From contig NC_133216.1 in assembly GCF_040436345.1 (NCBI RefSeq), positions 20,361,792 to 20,425,791 of the forward strand: 64,000 nt of DNA, in the 5' to 3' direction. The first letter of the stretch is position 1, and the number at the start of each line of letters is the position of its first letter. Below, one piece after another: positions 23,820 to 36,206 of this stretch. The stretch is from Pagrus major (taxonomy: Eukaryota > Chordata > Actinopteri > Spariformes > Sparidae). The notes under the pieces were generated by a model. That model was not told the origin of the DNA, ran no database searches, and saw only the letters and a list, made by a program, of their open reading frames with translations. The translations under genes were made by a program, and so were the position numbers.

Positions 23820-24060
23820 TTAACCAGACTTCGAACATTTTCCATCTGTTTGTGGCAACAAAACTGGATATTTCTAACGGGATGTCGAGAGAATTTCGAG
23901 CCATGTTTGTGGCAACATAACTAGATAAGCAAAAACATGATCAAATTTTCATCTGACAAACAGGCTTCACTAGATAAGACTTTATTCTGGTGGGTGCCAG
24001 TTGTTTGTTGACGTTAGCGGACTCTAACGTTAGCTACTGTTGCTGTGCTGCAGGGGAACG
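23820..24060. repeat. Interspersed repeat fragment
   Basis: Internal near-duplicates 'tttgtggcaacaaaactgga' and 'tttgtggcaacataactag' at about 23850 and 23907. The same family ('acaaagccggatatttt', 'ctaaacctaacc') appears at 60040-60180 and 53930-53995. It is a common teleost repeat of uncertain class. Confidence 0.4.
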
Positions 24061-25348
24061 GCAAACCCGTCCCCAGTCCTTTATGTTGAAATCAATCCAC
24101 ATGCTGTTATATGCAGCCAAGAGAGTAGGGACATTCACACACTGGCAATACAAAGTGATAAATAAGTTTATATCTGATATCTGATTGTACCTGGTACCAG
24201 GTTTGATTAGGTTTAGGCAGAACAACTTAGAGAAATTCAGGTGAAAAGAAGATTTCAACTTCTGCTGATATCAAGTGCTGCAGCGGAGCTGTAATATCTC
24301 AGAATATGGACAGTGAACCTCAGGGACATGCTTAATTTTCTCAGAAAGACAGATGAAAGAGGGATTGCACCGAGTTACAGAAGCTAGCGGAGCAGAGGGC
24401 AGACAGGACACGACGTCATGATTTGATCTTGGGTGTCACATATCGCTTAAGACTCTGCTAAGTGCATGTTTGTCAGTAGCAGTAGGCTGATCATCAGCAC
24501 TCGGGGAGAAGGATACACATGCAACACTTGCTGCTCAATTAATTAATCTCATATGACAGAAACATAACATTGGCAACTCTGTTGCTCAAGTGCATGCTGG
24601 GAGGCCCCTGGACTCTAAAGTTATCCTCATCCTCCTTGTGCGGCTAAACTAGATGTATTTTCTTGAGTTTCTGGGTTTTAACTTTTGGACAAAGTTGTTC
24701 ATATTCACTAAAACTTGACTGAAACTGGGTTAACTCAGGCCAAGCAGCAAAATATGTGCACTGAGATCTGTCTTAAGCAGAAGGGTGAATATATCCTGCC
24801 TCTCTCTGGTCGTACGTTGTCTCGGCATGTCTGCACTGTGATATGATTTTGGGAAAGCCGCCACTGTGTAGAGCATTAATCAGCCAGAGCTTTGCCTGTC
24901 ATCATTCAATAATGTACTTTACTGTGTTCTTGATCCTATAAAGCTCCAGCCAGCATCACAAACTCTCTCAGCCTCAACAGAGGGATGAGCTAAAACATTG
25001 ATTGCTCTCACTTCTCTACATAAATCCTGTTAGCAAGAATGCTTCATCTATCGCAGCTGTTGGACGGAGAACCTTGTGGCTCCAGGATTGAGAAAAACAT
25101 TAATATTGTGTGTGAATTTCTGATACATAGCCACGTCTTTTGAAAGCAACATTTCTCACATGGGCAAGAATGCGGTCATAAATGATTGAGTTAGTGTGTA
25201 TTAAGTAATGTAACGTTTCAGTTTGGCTCAAGTGTTGAGCGCTCAGCCCCTTCAGATGAAACCCTGTTCGGTCCAGGTTAAACAGACGTGAGTTATGATG
25301 CGTGTTCACCGACAGGAGAGTTTTAGCTTCCTTGGGTGTTATTGTTCT

Positions 25349-25409
25349 GGCCTGTTGATTTACAGCACGTGTCTGAACTGTTTGGCCTGTTGATTTACAG
25401 CACGTGTCG
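25349..25409. repeat. 34-bp tandem duplication
   Basis: The segment beginning 'tggcctgttgatttacagca' occurs at 25349 and again at 25383. 26 bases are identical before the copies diverge, indicating a recent slippage or duplication event. Confidence 0.85.
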
Positions 25410-25740
25410 AGACCATTTCCCCCGGCCCGAGAGAACCGAGGCCCTCGGCTGTGGGTGCTTGCTGCCAATCAGGGCCCGGAGTGGTTCGGGTCACGCTGGG
25501 TGACGTGGTTCCACAGGGAGGCATACTGAAGTCTAATAAAGCTCCAGCATGTCTGAGAGTAGAGAGGCCCCGATCCATGGGGGGGACTCAATCTGTCATG
25601 GCCCATCAGTGAAGCCCTAAAGCACAGCAATGGCTGTGTTCCTAACAGCTCACTGGGGCGGTGTTTGTTACTGAGCAGGTCTGAGCTGCTGTCTCCGCTC
25701 CACAGTCCATCCCACAAACACAGGAATGACCAATACGCCT
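25410..25740. other. GC-rich single-copy block, nature unknown
   Basis: Distinctly higher GC than its surroundings. Overlapping open frames on the minus strand contain no recognisable domain. It could be a conserved non-coding element or a lncRNA exon. Neither can be supported from sequence alone. Confidence 0.2.
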
Positions 25741-26298
25741 GTTCTGTGAAGGCTGACGAGGCTTAGCCCTGAACTGTGTGAGACAACTGATGCTGACTGA
25801 CAAACACTGTCATGCAGTTTGTAGCACACACAAAAATTGAGTCAACATTGGAGACGGTCAAAATCTGCTGGGTGGTCTAGGATCTCGCTCCATTCCCCGT
25901 AAAGATTTAACAAATTGGATGAAATTTACGTTCTGACAACACTTTAGCTCAACACTGCCAGATGTTAACCATTCATAAAATTGAAAAACCTTCTATCACT
26001 TTGCAGAAACCATCACAATTGGCATACACTCAGATAACACTCCTCTATTCCACTTCTCAATAAGTTTGAAAGAAATTAATTGCAGAGACAGTAAACTGAC
26101 ATTGACTGTGCTTACAGCAGTCAAGCAACAGCTTCTTCTGGGGTACAGCAACACCATTTCGACTATCCATGCGTGGATTGCATTACACCTATGATTATGA
26201 TTACATTTGCTAATGATTGTTCCTGACAGGGGTACATGGTGCATTCTACTACAGAAAGTAGTAGTCAAACATTTTCACATCTGACCCCACGGTGGCCG

Positions 26299-26748
26299 TA
26301 AAGGTGTAACTTGTAAAAACTGGCAAGAATTCAAAAGTAGCTGGACTTGCTATTCTTTGCTATCGTTGGCTGTAGCAACTAGCTGCTGTTAGCAAGTGAC
26401 CCAGTTAGCCTTGGAGCTAAGTGGCCATCTCAGCTGACTGGAGGCTGCCTGAACCGCAGCCTTTGATGACGAGGGGAGTCACTGTCGTCAACAGGACTCA
26501 GCTCAACCGTGTTCCTCCTTGTGAACTCGACTGGACACCAGACTGGGACTGACCACAGCCTCGGGGATCGATAGATGCCAGTTTGAAGATCAAATATAAA
26601 GTACAGAGGTGATTTACAGCAGCTTTGACTGGCTAAAATATTTACTTTCCTGACATTTTGTGAGTTTATTTTGCTTACTTATTAGGCTAAGTAGCAAGAA
26701 AGCTACAAGCAAACGTCCTTCTTTATCATCTTACAAATGGCCCCTTTA
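26299..26748. mobile_element. MITE-like element with TAAAGG termini
   Basis: The left end 'taaaggtgtaacttgtaaaa' and the right end 'ttacaaatggcccctttaa' are imperfect inverted repeats about 450 bp apart. Same terminus type as 20943-21300 and 58575-58922. No coding potential. Confidence 0.5.
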
Positions 26749-27059
26749 ATCTCACAATCTTGAAGTTACAATACTGAGTGACTAAAACCAAAACTCTGAC
26801 ATTACGTTTAACTTGTCCATGTTAAGTAACAGCATAATAAATCTTTGTTCTCAGCATGTAGCAGACATAAATTATGACGTGAAGCCGGTGCTGAGGCAGC
26901 CGCGTTTCTTCTGTCATCTCCTAATGACTCCTGACATCAATGAAAGGTGGAAGAATGACTGAGAGTTTGGCTCAGATACCATTTTGTTTTCTCTGCCAGG
27001 GTTTGTCACCACACCTCAGGGTTGAAAAAGTAATTCAGGTCAGCTAACGTGACACAGGA

Positions 27060-27310
27060 CATTATGGATTACTTCACAGGGTCAGGCGATACGTGTATGA
27101 ACCGCAGCCTAGTGTTAAATGTCGAAGACAGACTCGGGCTGCCACTGCTTTCCGGGAGACAGCACCACAGCGGGACGATACGAGCCTCCAGGAGCTGACA
27201 GGTAGTGTTTGTGCTCCAGCTGCTCTCCAGCGCCAACTCAAACCGAGTCACTCCGCTGCAGCGTCACAGGGGCCAACAGAAACAAGAGGGCAGTTAGGTG
27301 AGTAAGTGTT
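27060..27310. repeat. GC-rich segment, possible repeat interior
   Basis: A GC-rich island ('cgggacgatacgagcctcc', 'gccaactcaaaccgagtcac') ending at 'ttaggtgagtaagt', which resembles a splice donor on the plus strand. It may be an exon of an unknown transcript or part of an interspersed repeat. No protein family recognised. Confidence 0.2.
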
Positions 27311-27712
27311 TCTGTTGACTAAAGCCGAGTGTATATCTCTGATGCATTGATCTTTTTTACTTTCATTTTAATGATCTTAATGTGTTTTTGATTTCTCTGT
27401 AAAACACTTTGGTCACTTGACGTGTTTCATGATATAATTTGGTGGTTATGATGCTAAATGCGTTTCTGTTTTGCCTCTCCCTTTCCACTCACACTACAGT
27501 CATTGTTTAGTTATGTGTACATTGTACAGGCGATGTTGGTTGTGTTTGCACACTGGTCAGGGTGAACGGAAACACTTTATCAGCAGGTGTGATAAGAGTC
27601 AAATAAACAGCCCATCATGTTGGACTGCTCTGTGGGTTTGCTGCTGCCAACTTCATACACGATGCCTGCTGGTACCTGCAGACGCTCTGAACAGAAGAAG
27701 AAAGTTTTACTT

Positions 27713-27945
27713 ACCCATTCACACACTGATGTAGAGGCTTCTGTGCAAGGTGCTGACCTGCTCATCAGGAGTGATACAGCGCTTCTAAAGCGCCCCGCAA
27801 TATTTCTATGCTCAGCCATTCATGCATTCATTCACACTGCGATGGAACAGCCATTGGGAGCAATTTGGGTTCAGCATCTTGCCCAAAGACACTTCAACAT
27901 GCAGCCGGAGCCGAGGATCGACCACAGACCTTCCAATTACTCATT
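27713..27945. repeat. Teleost interspersed repeat fragment (SINE/LINE tail type)
   Basis: Phrases 'cccattcacacactgatg', 'gcaaggtgctgacctgctca', 'tcagcatcttgcccaaagac' and 'acttcaacatgcagcc' are a familiar fish repeat. A related piece in the other orientation lies at 44750-44880. Confidence 0.5.
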
Positions 27946-28379
27946 ATTGTCATTCTTGCTACATCATATTGTAATTCTACCGCTATTACTTCTGTCCAGT
28001 CCTCCTCTGTTGCGTAAGTAGAGGGTCTAAGGGTGAAGAGAGTCATATGTTATGCAGATAATTTAACCCCGTGAGGCCATTTTGTTATTCTGGCCTCTAT
28101 AAATAAAATTCCCTGGACGTGAATGTGCACAGACTGGATGTTCACATAATTAGCTCAAAGGTCCCTTTTATTGTCAGACAATCCGTCTCCATGCACATAC
28201 ATTCATAGACAATATACTGTAGCTGCTTTGACTTCAGCCTGCACTTACACATCTTCTTTCAGTTTGTACTGTTGGACTGGCACTAATTTATTTTTCAGGT
28301 CTTGCACTTAAAAGTGCAATGTGTAAGTATTATCTATTATTGTTATATATACAGTATATTAGCATGCAGACCAGCTATC

Positions 28380-29030
28380 CCGTCCAAAGCTCCCCTGGTG
28401 CTCCGAGCTCACAGTCCAGACCACTAGCTGCATGTCCACTGAATAAGACTGAAACCGAGGAGACTCTTAAGAATGCTATTTTCATTCTTAAGTGTAGCTG
28501 ATACCGAGCTGACAGACACGCCTTTCCTCTCTGCAACCTCCCAATACTGTCCACTATGTTTTCAATGTACGGAGGAACGCCAGCTCGACTTACCCAGATC
28601 TCACAGAGGTCTTCCCCTCTGGTCATAAAGGCCACTTTATACAGCTGTACATCTGTGACCCGGCCTGTGGAAATGTCACAGGCGGGCTGTTTGTGGCCTC
28701 TGTGCTCTTCCTGGCGTGAGGGACACTCTCTGTTACACCCTCTCACCCACAGATGCCAGTCAAGGATGACCGGGGGCCTCGCTAATAAATGCTAATGCAT
28801 GCGGAGTGGAACATGTGCTGCGAACCGCACATTTCTGCGTACTGTACGTCGATGCTAATGTTTAAAACATTTGACCTCCCTGTAGTCTTTATCGGTGCAG
28901 AGCAAAATGAGTTAAATCTGACCTCCGTCGATGTGTTGGGTCCACTGATGAGACCTCTGCAGCACATGTGCACAGCGCCATCACGGAGCGTATTTGCAAG
29001 GGATTACCCCGATGATCTGTGATAAAGTGC
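28380..29030. other. Candidate conserved non-coding block with hairpin
   Basis: Repeat-free and GC-moderate. It contains a perfect 10-bp inverted repeat (28466-28475 and 28483-28492, loop 7) and octamer-like ATGCTAATGCAT near 28789-28800. A 123-codon minus-strand frame (28375-28746) has no recognisable family, so it is not called as a gene. Confidence 0.28.
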
Positions 29031-29400
29031 TCAACTGTTTTCCACACACTGCTCTCATGGCCACAAGGGCATTAGAGGCGGGTAGAAAGCGGGGCGAGCG
29101 AGAGGAAGAGGGAAGGGGGACTGAAATAGTAAGCGGGCAAGATGGACGTAGAGTGACAGGGAGACATTGAGAGGTAGAAACAGAGGAGGACAGACGGACG
29201 GGCAGGGGGAGAAGTGAGCAGTGGCAGAAGCGACAGACTGCGAGTGTGAGATGGCAGAGAGGGAGAGTGAGAGAAAGAGGGGAACAAAGAGCATATTGTC
29301 AGTGCTGGGCGCTAATCGTCCCCTCTTAGGCTGCCAGAGACAACAGGTGAGAGCAGTTTGACTCCCTGCAGGCTCCATGAGGCTTTCAGGGTTGTGCATG

Positions 29401-29433
29401 TGAGTGTGTGTATGTGTGTGTGTGTGTGTGTGT
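29401..29433. repeat. (TG)n microsatellite
   Basis: TG tract with small interruptions. Confidence 0.9.
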
Positions 29434-29531
29434 TTAGGGGACCTCAGGAGAACTCTGCCAATGCCAACTCAAACGGCAAATGAGGAGTGAGGGCCGCACC
29501 ATCAAAGGGTTCTTTTCAGAAATGCCCTTGG

Positions 29532-29534
<3 letters not shown>

Positions 29535-29575
<41 letters not shown>
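29535..29575. repeat. Compound (TA)n(TG)n microsatellite
   Basis: About 28 bp of TA followed directly by TG. Confidence 0.95.
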
Positions 29576-29779
29576 ATGAGTGCACATGTGTGTGTGCTCT
29601 GTGTGCAAGGTATACACGTATTCCAAGAAACTCTCCGTCTCCTCACACCAGCAGTTTTAACGGTGTGTGTGTTCAAAGCAAAACAACAGAGGGGACGTTG
29701 CATCGACGTGCAAAGAAAAAGACGGTCTTTGATGTTTACCAGGGTGCGTGGGCTTATTATGTGTTAACAATGTGACGGA

Positions 29780-31880
29780 GCATGTGACCCAGAGCAGCTG
29801 TTTGCACGACTCTCACCTACAGGAGCACGGAGGTGGCTGCAGAATATCAAGCAGGAGAGATTAAGGAAGAAACCCGAGGAGAGGAGGGTTTTCTGGCGCG
29901 ACTCTGAAAGCAAAAGAAATATCTAAAGAGGTAAAGAAGGAGTCTTTATCCATTACACGATTAAATTACCATGCCAGCTAGGAGCTACACCCTTGACACT
30001 GGTGGTAGTGGAGATCTGGAGATGTCTTTGGTGACTGAGGAGAACTTTTTCCTGGAGATGGGATGTGATCTGCAGCAAGATGGCGCCTGGACTGGACCTT
30101 AGCTGAATCACACTCACGAACTGAACATTGAAGGATTATAATTATTTTCATCACTTACTCCATCTGTTCTGTTGTGTTGTACAAAATAGCTCTTAGCAAA
30201 CTAACTTTTGTAAGTTGGCAACTTTAGTAAAAACATGTCCATCGGGCCAACACTTTCTTGGGAGGACAAACTAAAAGTGAGCACACCCAGACTGTCTGCA
30301 AAACCATGAGGGAGTGCAGTTACAATACAGGGTTGTAATTTTAAACATTTTCTCAGCAGTTACTTTCAGTCGCAATCAATCGTCATAATATCATAATGAT
30401 GATAATACATTCTATTTATATGCCACAAAAACAAGTTTGCAAAGTGCTGCAAAGACATTAAAACAGAAAATACACTGTGCAGGCAGGTGTATCCTAAGTA
30501 CTGGTCCTGCAATAATCCATACTACATACATAAAATCTGCACACACCTGTCATCCTCTCACACAGGTGTTTTCATTTACATTGCCTGATGACACTTTGTG
30601 GGCGTGTCCACATCTGGCTTGATTGACAGCTCCCTCAATATCCTGTTAGTTTTAGTATGGAAGTGGCAGCCACGGTAAGACCTGTGAAGGTGCTTCCTTT
30701 CTTATCTCCTTTAGCATTATGCTGCATTCACATGCTCCTGGACGGTCCCACTTCCCAAGTTCAGATGTCGTTCCTCCAACTTTGGTCTGGAACAAGTCTG
30801 AATGTGGGGGCAACATGTTTTGCATTTTATCACAGAGCCTTTAAACAACACATTGACAGCTGTTTCACGTGTTAGAATGACAAGGAAGTGCAAAGGAAGC
30901 GGATCATGCATATATGGATATTTCACAAATATGCGAGTATCTATCAACCCAATGTTTACTTTCGTCTGACTTTCCAAGTTGTTGCTCTGATTTGAGGGTG
31001 TTCATATGAATTTTCCCCGTCGAAATACTTTTTTTCTGATTTTTTCTGACACCACATGAACGAACTATGACAATGTCAGCCCACAATTCCTTGTGGCAGT
31101 ACCACAGATCACATCACATCATTATGTGGTGCAGTCAGATTCTTGTAGCAGTGTGGTTTCCTTTTCCGAAGTCCTTATACTTGTCTTTCACATCTTTTCC
31201 TTGTGACATTTTTCATAGGACCTCATTTTTTTGAATACTCACCAGTTTCGTGACATCAGGTAAATTCCAGTACAGCAGCATCGAACTTTGACCTGACTGG
31301 ATGTCTAAATAGTAATTGAAAACCCCTGTGAGAGAGTGCACAGAGGTTAGATTGAAGTGCATAGTAGTACAAGAAACATGCATAAATATGAAGAAAGTTT
31401 AAAACTTGAACTCTCACAAAGCAGCATTAGTAGCCTCACAGCACACATTACTTAATGCTCATCTGGATGCACTTTTGGGACACCTGCCATGGCATGTCTA
31501 ATAATACAGTCATGGAAATATGTGTGTTGGTTTGCTGCTGGTGTTTCACGCCAGAGAGCAGATGTGTAACAACCAGAGTGGCATCTTTTGGCAAAGCCTT
31601 CTGTATTCATGATTTCTTTCTCGCTCTATGTCCACTAATGCAATAACTATCATTTTATGTCAAAGTATGCAAGAAGCAACCGGCGATCACAACCATTCTC
31701 AGTGTACTAACGGATATTTGTACTGTGTTTCTGTTCAGAAGACTTAAGAAGGAGCGAGTGGAAAAGAGTTCCTGTGGAAAAGTGCAGAGTTCTGTTGTGC
31801 AGAGCGTGGAGAGTTAACTACGCATGCAGGGATAAACAAATGGACCGGAGTCACAGCAGACCATGTCAAGAAACATCTGG
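29780..31880. other. Gene-free DNA
   Basis: No protein family, RNA gene or bounded repeat recognised. A 43-codon frame at 29971-30102 is too short and lacks homology. About 30395-30470 has a fish-repeat flavour ('cattctatttatatgcc'). Confidence 0.35.
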
Positions 31881-31882
31881 GG

Positions 31883-31885
<3 letters not shown>

Positions 31886-31919
<34 letters not shown>
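31886..31919. repeat. (GT)17 microsatellite
   Basis: Pure GT tract. Confidence 0.95.
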
Positions 31920-31921
<2 letters not shown>

Positions 31922-32849
31922 ATGCTGGCACATTAGCATTTGTGTGTGGGAGACCACATCCTCATGATGATCAAGATAAAACCGATTAATCCATCATACA
32001 TGTGAGTATATAAGACGTCACTGACCGAAGGTAAAAATAAGAGCGATAAGGTTACAGCGTGGAGTTTTTAGATTTGAGGCATGTTGCTACTAAAAGTATT
32101 CTTAACACAAGTTATGACCGTCGTTACTGGACTGGCAACTTGAGCTCAGTTGGATTTGCCAAGAGACGGCCTGCAGCAACATAGAGCCCGAAGTCCAGAG
32201 AGAGCGGTTAAATCTGCATTTTCATCTGGGAGCTAATCATTAATCTTTCCTCACACAAACACAAAGAGGCTCATTCGGATAAAAGATATTTAGTTCCTGT
32301 TCTTGCTTGAATTGTGTTGGACTACAGTGCCTTCATTTAACTGACAACATCTACAATAACATTAATATAGTGTACGTTATCCATCCATTCAAATATCTGT
32401 AATGACGGCGAACGTACTAATCAATGCAGGATTTTGCACATTTTGTCACTTTCTGCATCTGAAGCATCTTTTCTCTTGTCTGTGTGATGGCTTCACGAGA
32501 GGGTCCACAGCTTTCACGGGATGTTCTGACACTCAGCAGTTGCAGCAATGGAGGCTAAATCACTGCTCGTCTGTCCCTGACTCACCTCTCTGCTCCATTT
32601 GCTGAGATACATCTTTCTTCCTTTTTTTTCTCCTTTCCGCTGATTCCCAGAGAAGTCAGGAATCTTGAAGCTGATGGTGCAGAGAAGCCTCTCAGACCAA
32701 CAGGGACCGGTCGTACCATCCTCTTTGCAGATTACATGATCAAAACTTTAGGGGAGGTTCGCTCTGTAACTGCTTTGACAGACATCTTGACAAAGTTTAG
32801 GTTTAAAACAAGGCCAACAATAATTATATGACTGATGCAGTGTTTTCTG

Positions 32850-33320
32850 TCTTAGCTGCCAAAACAAAACCTCAACATATCACCTGTTGTACTTGTTTTA
32901 CTCAAAGGGAACAGCCAGGCTGTCCGCCCTCTGTCTCTGCAAACCGACACTAGAAGTTGATACTTTGAGGCTTTCCTCTCATGTACTTCTTGGCAACCGT
33001 TCCCCCATGGCACTGCGAGATTTACCAGAATTATCTTCTTGACTTCCAGAGTCTGGACACTTAACAAAACATGATGGACAGCACGAAGGAATCCAAATGA
33101 TTCCTCTGTGGCTCGACTACTTTTTAAACTCACTGACGGACAGTCTTCACAGCCTCTTCCACCTGGAGCAGCTGCTTCTCTCTACCTGGGGCCACAAACA
33201 TGACGTCATCTGAAAACAACAGAGTTGCCAGGCTGCTGTCACCAAAGCGGAAACCATCCAGACCTGGAGAGACACACATCCTGTCCTTAATGAATGAAAA
33301 AGAGGACAAGGTGCATCCTT
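32850..33320 (-). pseudogene. Decayed LINE (non-LTR retrotransposon) fragment
   Basis: Reading the minus strand, 33320 to about 33175 encodes a reverse-transcriptase piece containing LLFSDDVMFVAPG, where the Asp-Asp pair (codons at 33205-33210) is the catalytic box; fish LINEs usually read LLFADDV there. Below it, 33133-32860 encodes AVPWGNGCQEVHERKASKY and C-R-x-x-G-R-x-A-W-x-F-P, which resembles a motif in C-terminal regions of fish retroelement polyproteins (VPWEE...EEAHERKxxKY). Stops and frameshifts separate the parts, so the element is dead. Confidence 0.65.
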
Positions 33321-33680
33321 TTAGGAGTCCAAACTAAAGTGTGTGAATAGACGTATGTGAATAGACCTCTTCCTCCTCCTCCTGCTAGCGAACAAGGACC
33401 AAATGAGTCACGGCATGAGAGGAGTACCTGTGTACCTTCAGTGTTATAAACAGACCCGACCTTTGTCTTTCAACAAACACCAGCTCGTTCACACACACAC
33501 ACATCCTGCACTTTTCATTATTAATGAAACAGCTTTGTGGAATTTTATCCATTAGCAGCTGTGCTTCAACACACCCCAGATGTCTGAGGACGGTGTGATG
33601 GGTTTACAATTAGTGAGACCCACACAGACAGGGTGATACTGAGAGTTCGAAGCACAGTGTCAGACTAGAAGAGGCAGGTT

Positions 33681-33704
33681 ACACACACACACACACACAC
33701 ACAC
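33681..33704. repeat. (AC)12 microsatellite
   Basis: Pure AC tract. Confidence 0.95.
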
Positions 33705-34478
33705 TAACAGCAGAGATGGACTTGGATCGGGTCCAGACTGCCTGCCGCGCCAACTGTCAGTCATATTACACCGCTGACAAAGAATGCAATAAGTACCAGC
33801 TAATTAAATCAAACTGGATACACTCTTAGAAACTTATACCAGCTCACAGCTTATATTTCTGTTTTCTTGTGTCGCCGTCATCCAACACTGTGGAATCGAT
33901 CGCCATTATACCTGCTTCTGACGGGGCGGGCTGAGACGTCCACACAAACACAGATGTCAAAACCAGCTCGGTCTCTACTGTAATTAAAGTACATTAACAC
34001 ATGCACCACAACTGTTTTCTCCCCCTCGCAGTTCAGGATGAAGGGTTGTAAAGTGTTTCCCTGATGCAGTATTCTGTATCATTATATCCTTCTGCCCTCG
34101 TTTGATGTGCTGATCTTCAATCACCCTGCAGTGGAGGGCTGAGGAACATCAGAAAGCTTTATGCTGCAGTCAACTCGGGTTTCAGGATGCTGTAACTTTT
34201 TGAACTTTAAGCTGTTTCCTTGGGATTTTCTACTTGTGGGAGAGGACTTTATTTCTAGTGACAGGTGACCGGAGAGATGTGGCAGAGAGAGAGAGAGAGA
34301 GCGCTGATGGTGGAAATGGGTAAACTGTGAAAGTTAAGAAGTAGGAGAGGAGTTTAAAAGTTTGGTGTAGTCGCTGCAGACTGATAATCAGATTGAGCAG
34401 CGATGATTCACAGGTGCAGGTCGATACTCTGGATACTGCAGCTGCCAGGGGGCGGACGGGAGGATTGTAGAGCGACTC

Positions 34479-34770
34479 AACTACACCGCCGATTTCAAAA
34501 GGCTGTGGAAAACGTACATAAAAACAGAATCGACTGTTTTACAAAGTGTGATCCCACGCCCATGTAATAATATCAACGATACAATCCTGTGTTTCACAAA
34601 GTGGTGAACCTCGCCATATCTCTGCTTGTGAGCGACTGAGCCTTTCGAGGACGACCCTTTCAAACCCAATCATGAAAATGTCAGTCGGTTGTTGGTTCTG
34701 TCCCATCTTGTCTGACAGGTGTGCTACGCAGTGTCCCAACTTTTTTTGCAATCAAGGTTGTAATTAGAAA
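34479..34770. mobile_element. DNA-transposon remnant, common teleost family
   Basis: Sequence blocks 'ttcaaaaggctgtggaaaac', 'cgcccatgtaataatatcaa', 'atcctgtgtttcacaaagtg', 'gtggtgaacctcgccatatc', 'caaacccaatcatgaaaatg' and 'gtgtcccaactttttttgca' occur in the order I know from an abundant fish DNA transposon. The family name is uncertain to me. It is a 3' fragment, not coding. Confidence 0.5.
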
Positions 34771-35289
34771 AAGAAAATAGAAATCATGACTTGATGAACA
34801 TATATCAACATATATTACAACTGTAGCACCTAAACATGGTGTGTTCTGCTAGTTTTCATTAACTACACTAAATTCTTTATGTGTCTGCATAAACTGTCAA
34901 ACAAATACAATCAAAGACAGAGATTTAACAGCAGTGCTTCACATCATCACCAACAACAAAGAATAAATATGCCCCGCCGGTCCTCACAAAGCAGGGTCGT
35001 TTGTTGTCGTTTACTACAAACAGTGGAAAATGTGTTGAAAAGCTGAAAGTAATGAATGAAATATTGAAATAAACACACACTAACCTGTGCACGTTCACCA
35101 GATTCATTTCAGCACCATGTGAGCACGACATAAAGTAAAATAATTCTAATTCATTTTGTCTCACAAAGACGCAAGATTAAGAAATTAGGGAATAGTCTTA
35201 GTTGATATTGTACTTTAATGGTGCAAAATCCTCAGCACATGCAATCAGTTCTTCAACTACAGTTGTATGTAAGTATGTCTGCCACCATG

Positions 35290-35451
35290 TTCTTCAATCC
35301 TAGTCCCAGGGGCCCTGCATGTTTTAAGTGTTTCCTGCTGGAACACACATGATTCAAATGAATGAGTCGTTTTCAGGCTTCAGCTGAGCTCCATGACGAG
35401 CTGATCATTTGGATCTGGTGTGTTGGAGCAGAGGAACATCTCAACATGTCC
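35290..35451. mobile_element. Palindromic interspersed repeat
   Basis: Left arm about 35317-35364 ('tgcatgttttaagtgtttcc', 'gaacacacatgattcaaatg') is mirrored by 35401-35451 ('ggatctggtgtgttggagca', 'ggaacatctcaacatgtc'). It is a typical fish foldback repeat, non-coding. Confidence 0.55.
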
Positions 35452-36032
35452 ATTCTTCTAGATATTTTATCTTCCCTTTCTCTTAATGGACTATAGCCTT
35501 TACACTGAATAGCCCCTCTCCATTACATCTTTTGTTTCTCATGTGTATATTATCTTGTGTAAACCAATCAAAAGAAAAGAAAGAAAGTAAATCTGTGTCT
35601 CTGGAACACACAGGTGAGTGCTGGGTTGGTAACTCATTCATTCATTTAGCAAAAAGGTAGTTTTTCAGTAACTTTTTTCTGCATGATCTGCAAATACCCT
35701 GTCAAAAGTCCCTGTTTAAGTAATTTAAAACGCAAATCAGCTTGTCTCAGGATTTCTGTGCAGACATGTCATTTTTGTCTTGATTCTCATGCCATGCAGC
35801 AATGATTCAGGACATTGATACTCTTTTCTGGGCAATTCCCAAAACATGGGGTTATACAGGGAGCTGGAGGCACTGTTTGGCCCCACTGGCAGCATTTTTT
35901 CGTTGTTGAAAGAAAAATAAATCTTGAAGTCTGAACATGAGATTAAATGACATAGACAGATGATTTCATGCAGTAAAGGGACCAAACATGGTGCAGAGAT
36001 AGGACAGAGGCTGAGAGTGTGGGACTGTTTAC

Positions 36033-36081
36033 ATGTGTGTGTGTGTGTGAGTGTGAGTGTGAGTGTGCGTGTGTGTGTGTG
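36033..36081. repeat. (GT)n microsatellite, interrupted
   Basis: GT tract with GAGT interruptions. First of five CA/GT tracts within 1.05 kb. Confidence 0.9.
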
Positions 36082-36188
36082 ATCAGGCTCTATCCATGAC
36101 GTTGTCCAGCCCCTGGCAGTGGAAGGGGTCTGAGGTCTGGGCGCCATGGAAACTGCCCATTGGGCCTCAGTGGGGAAGAACATCATGC

Positions 36189-36206
36189 ACACACACACAC
36201 ACACAC
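36189..36206. repeat. (CA)9 microsatellite
   Basis: CA tract on the plus strand, opposite in orientation to the GT tract 110 bp upstream. Confidence 0.9.

Noticed and set aside
27069-27310. GC-rich segment followed by a donor-like GTGAGT
   Set aside because: Considered as a coding exon, but neither strand gives a recognisable protein and it could be repeat-derived. Kept only as a low-confidence feature.
28375-28746. A 123-codon minus-strand frame in a GC-moderate block
   Set aside because: The peptide looks superficially protein-like but matches no family I know, and plus-strand frames are equally open. Treated as candidate non-coding element.
29971-30102. A 43-codon frame starting ATGCCAGCTAGG
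   Set aside because: Too short, no homology recognised, not near a promoter-like region.
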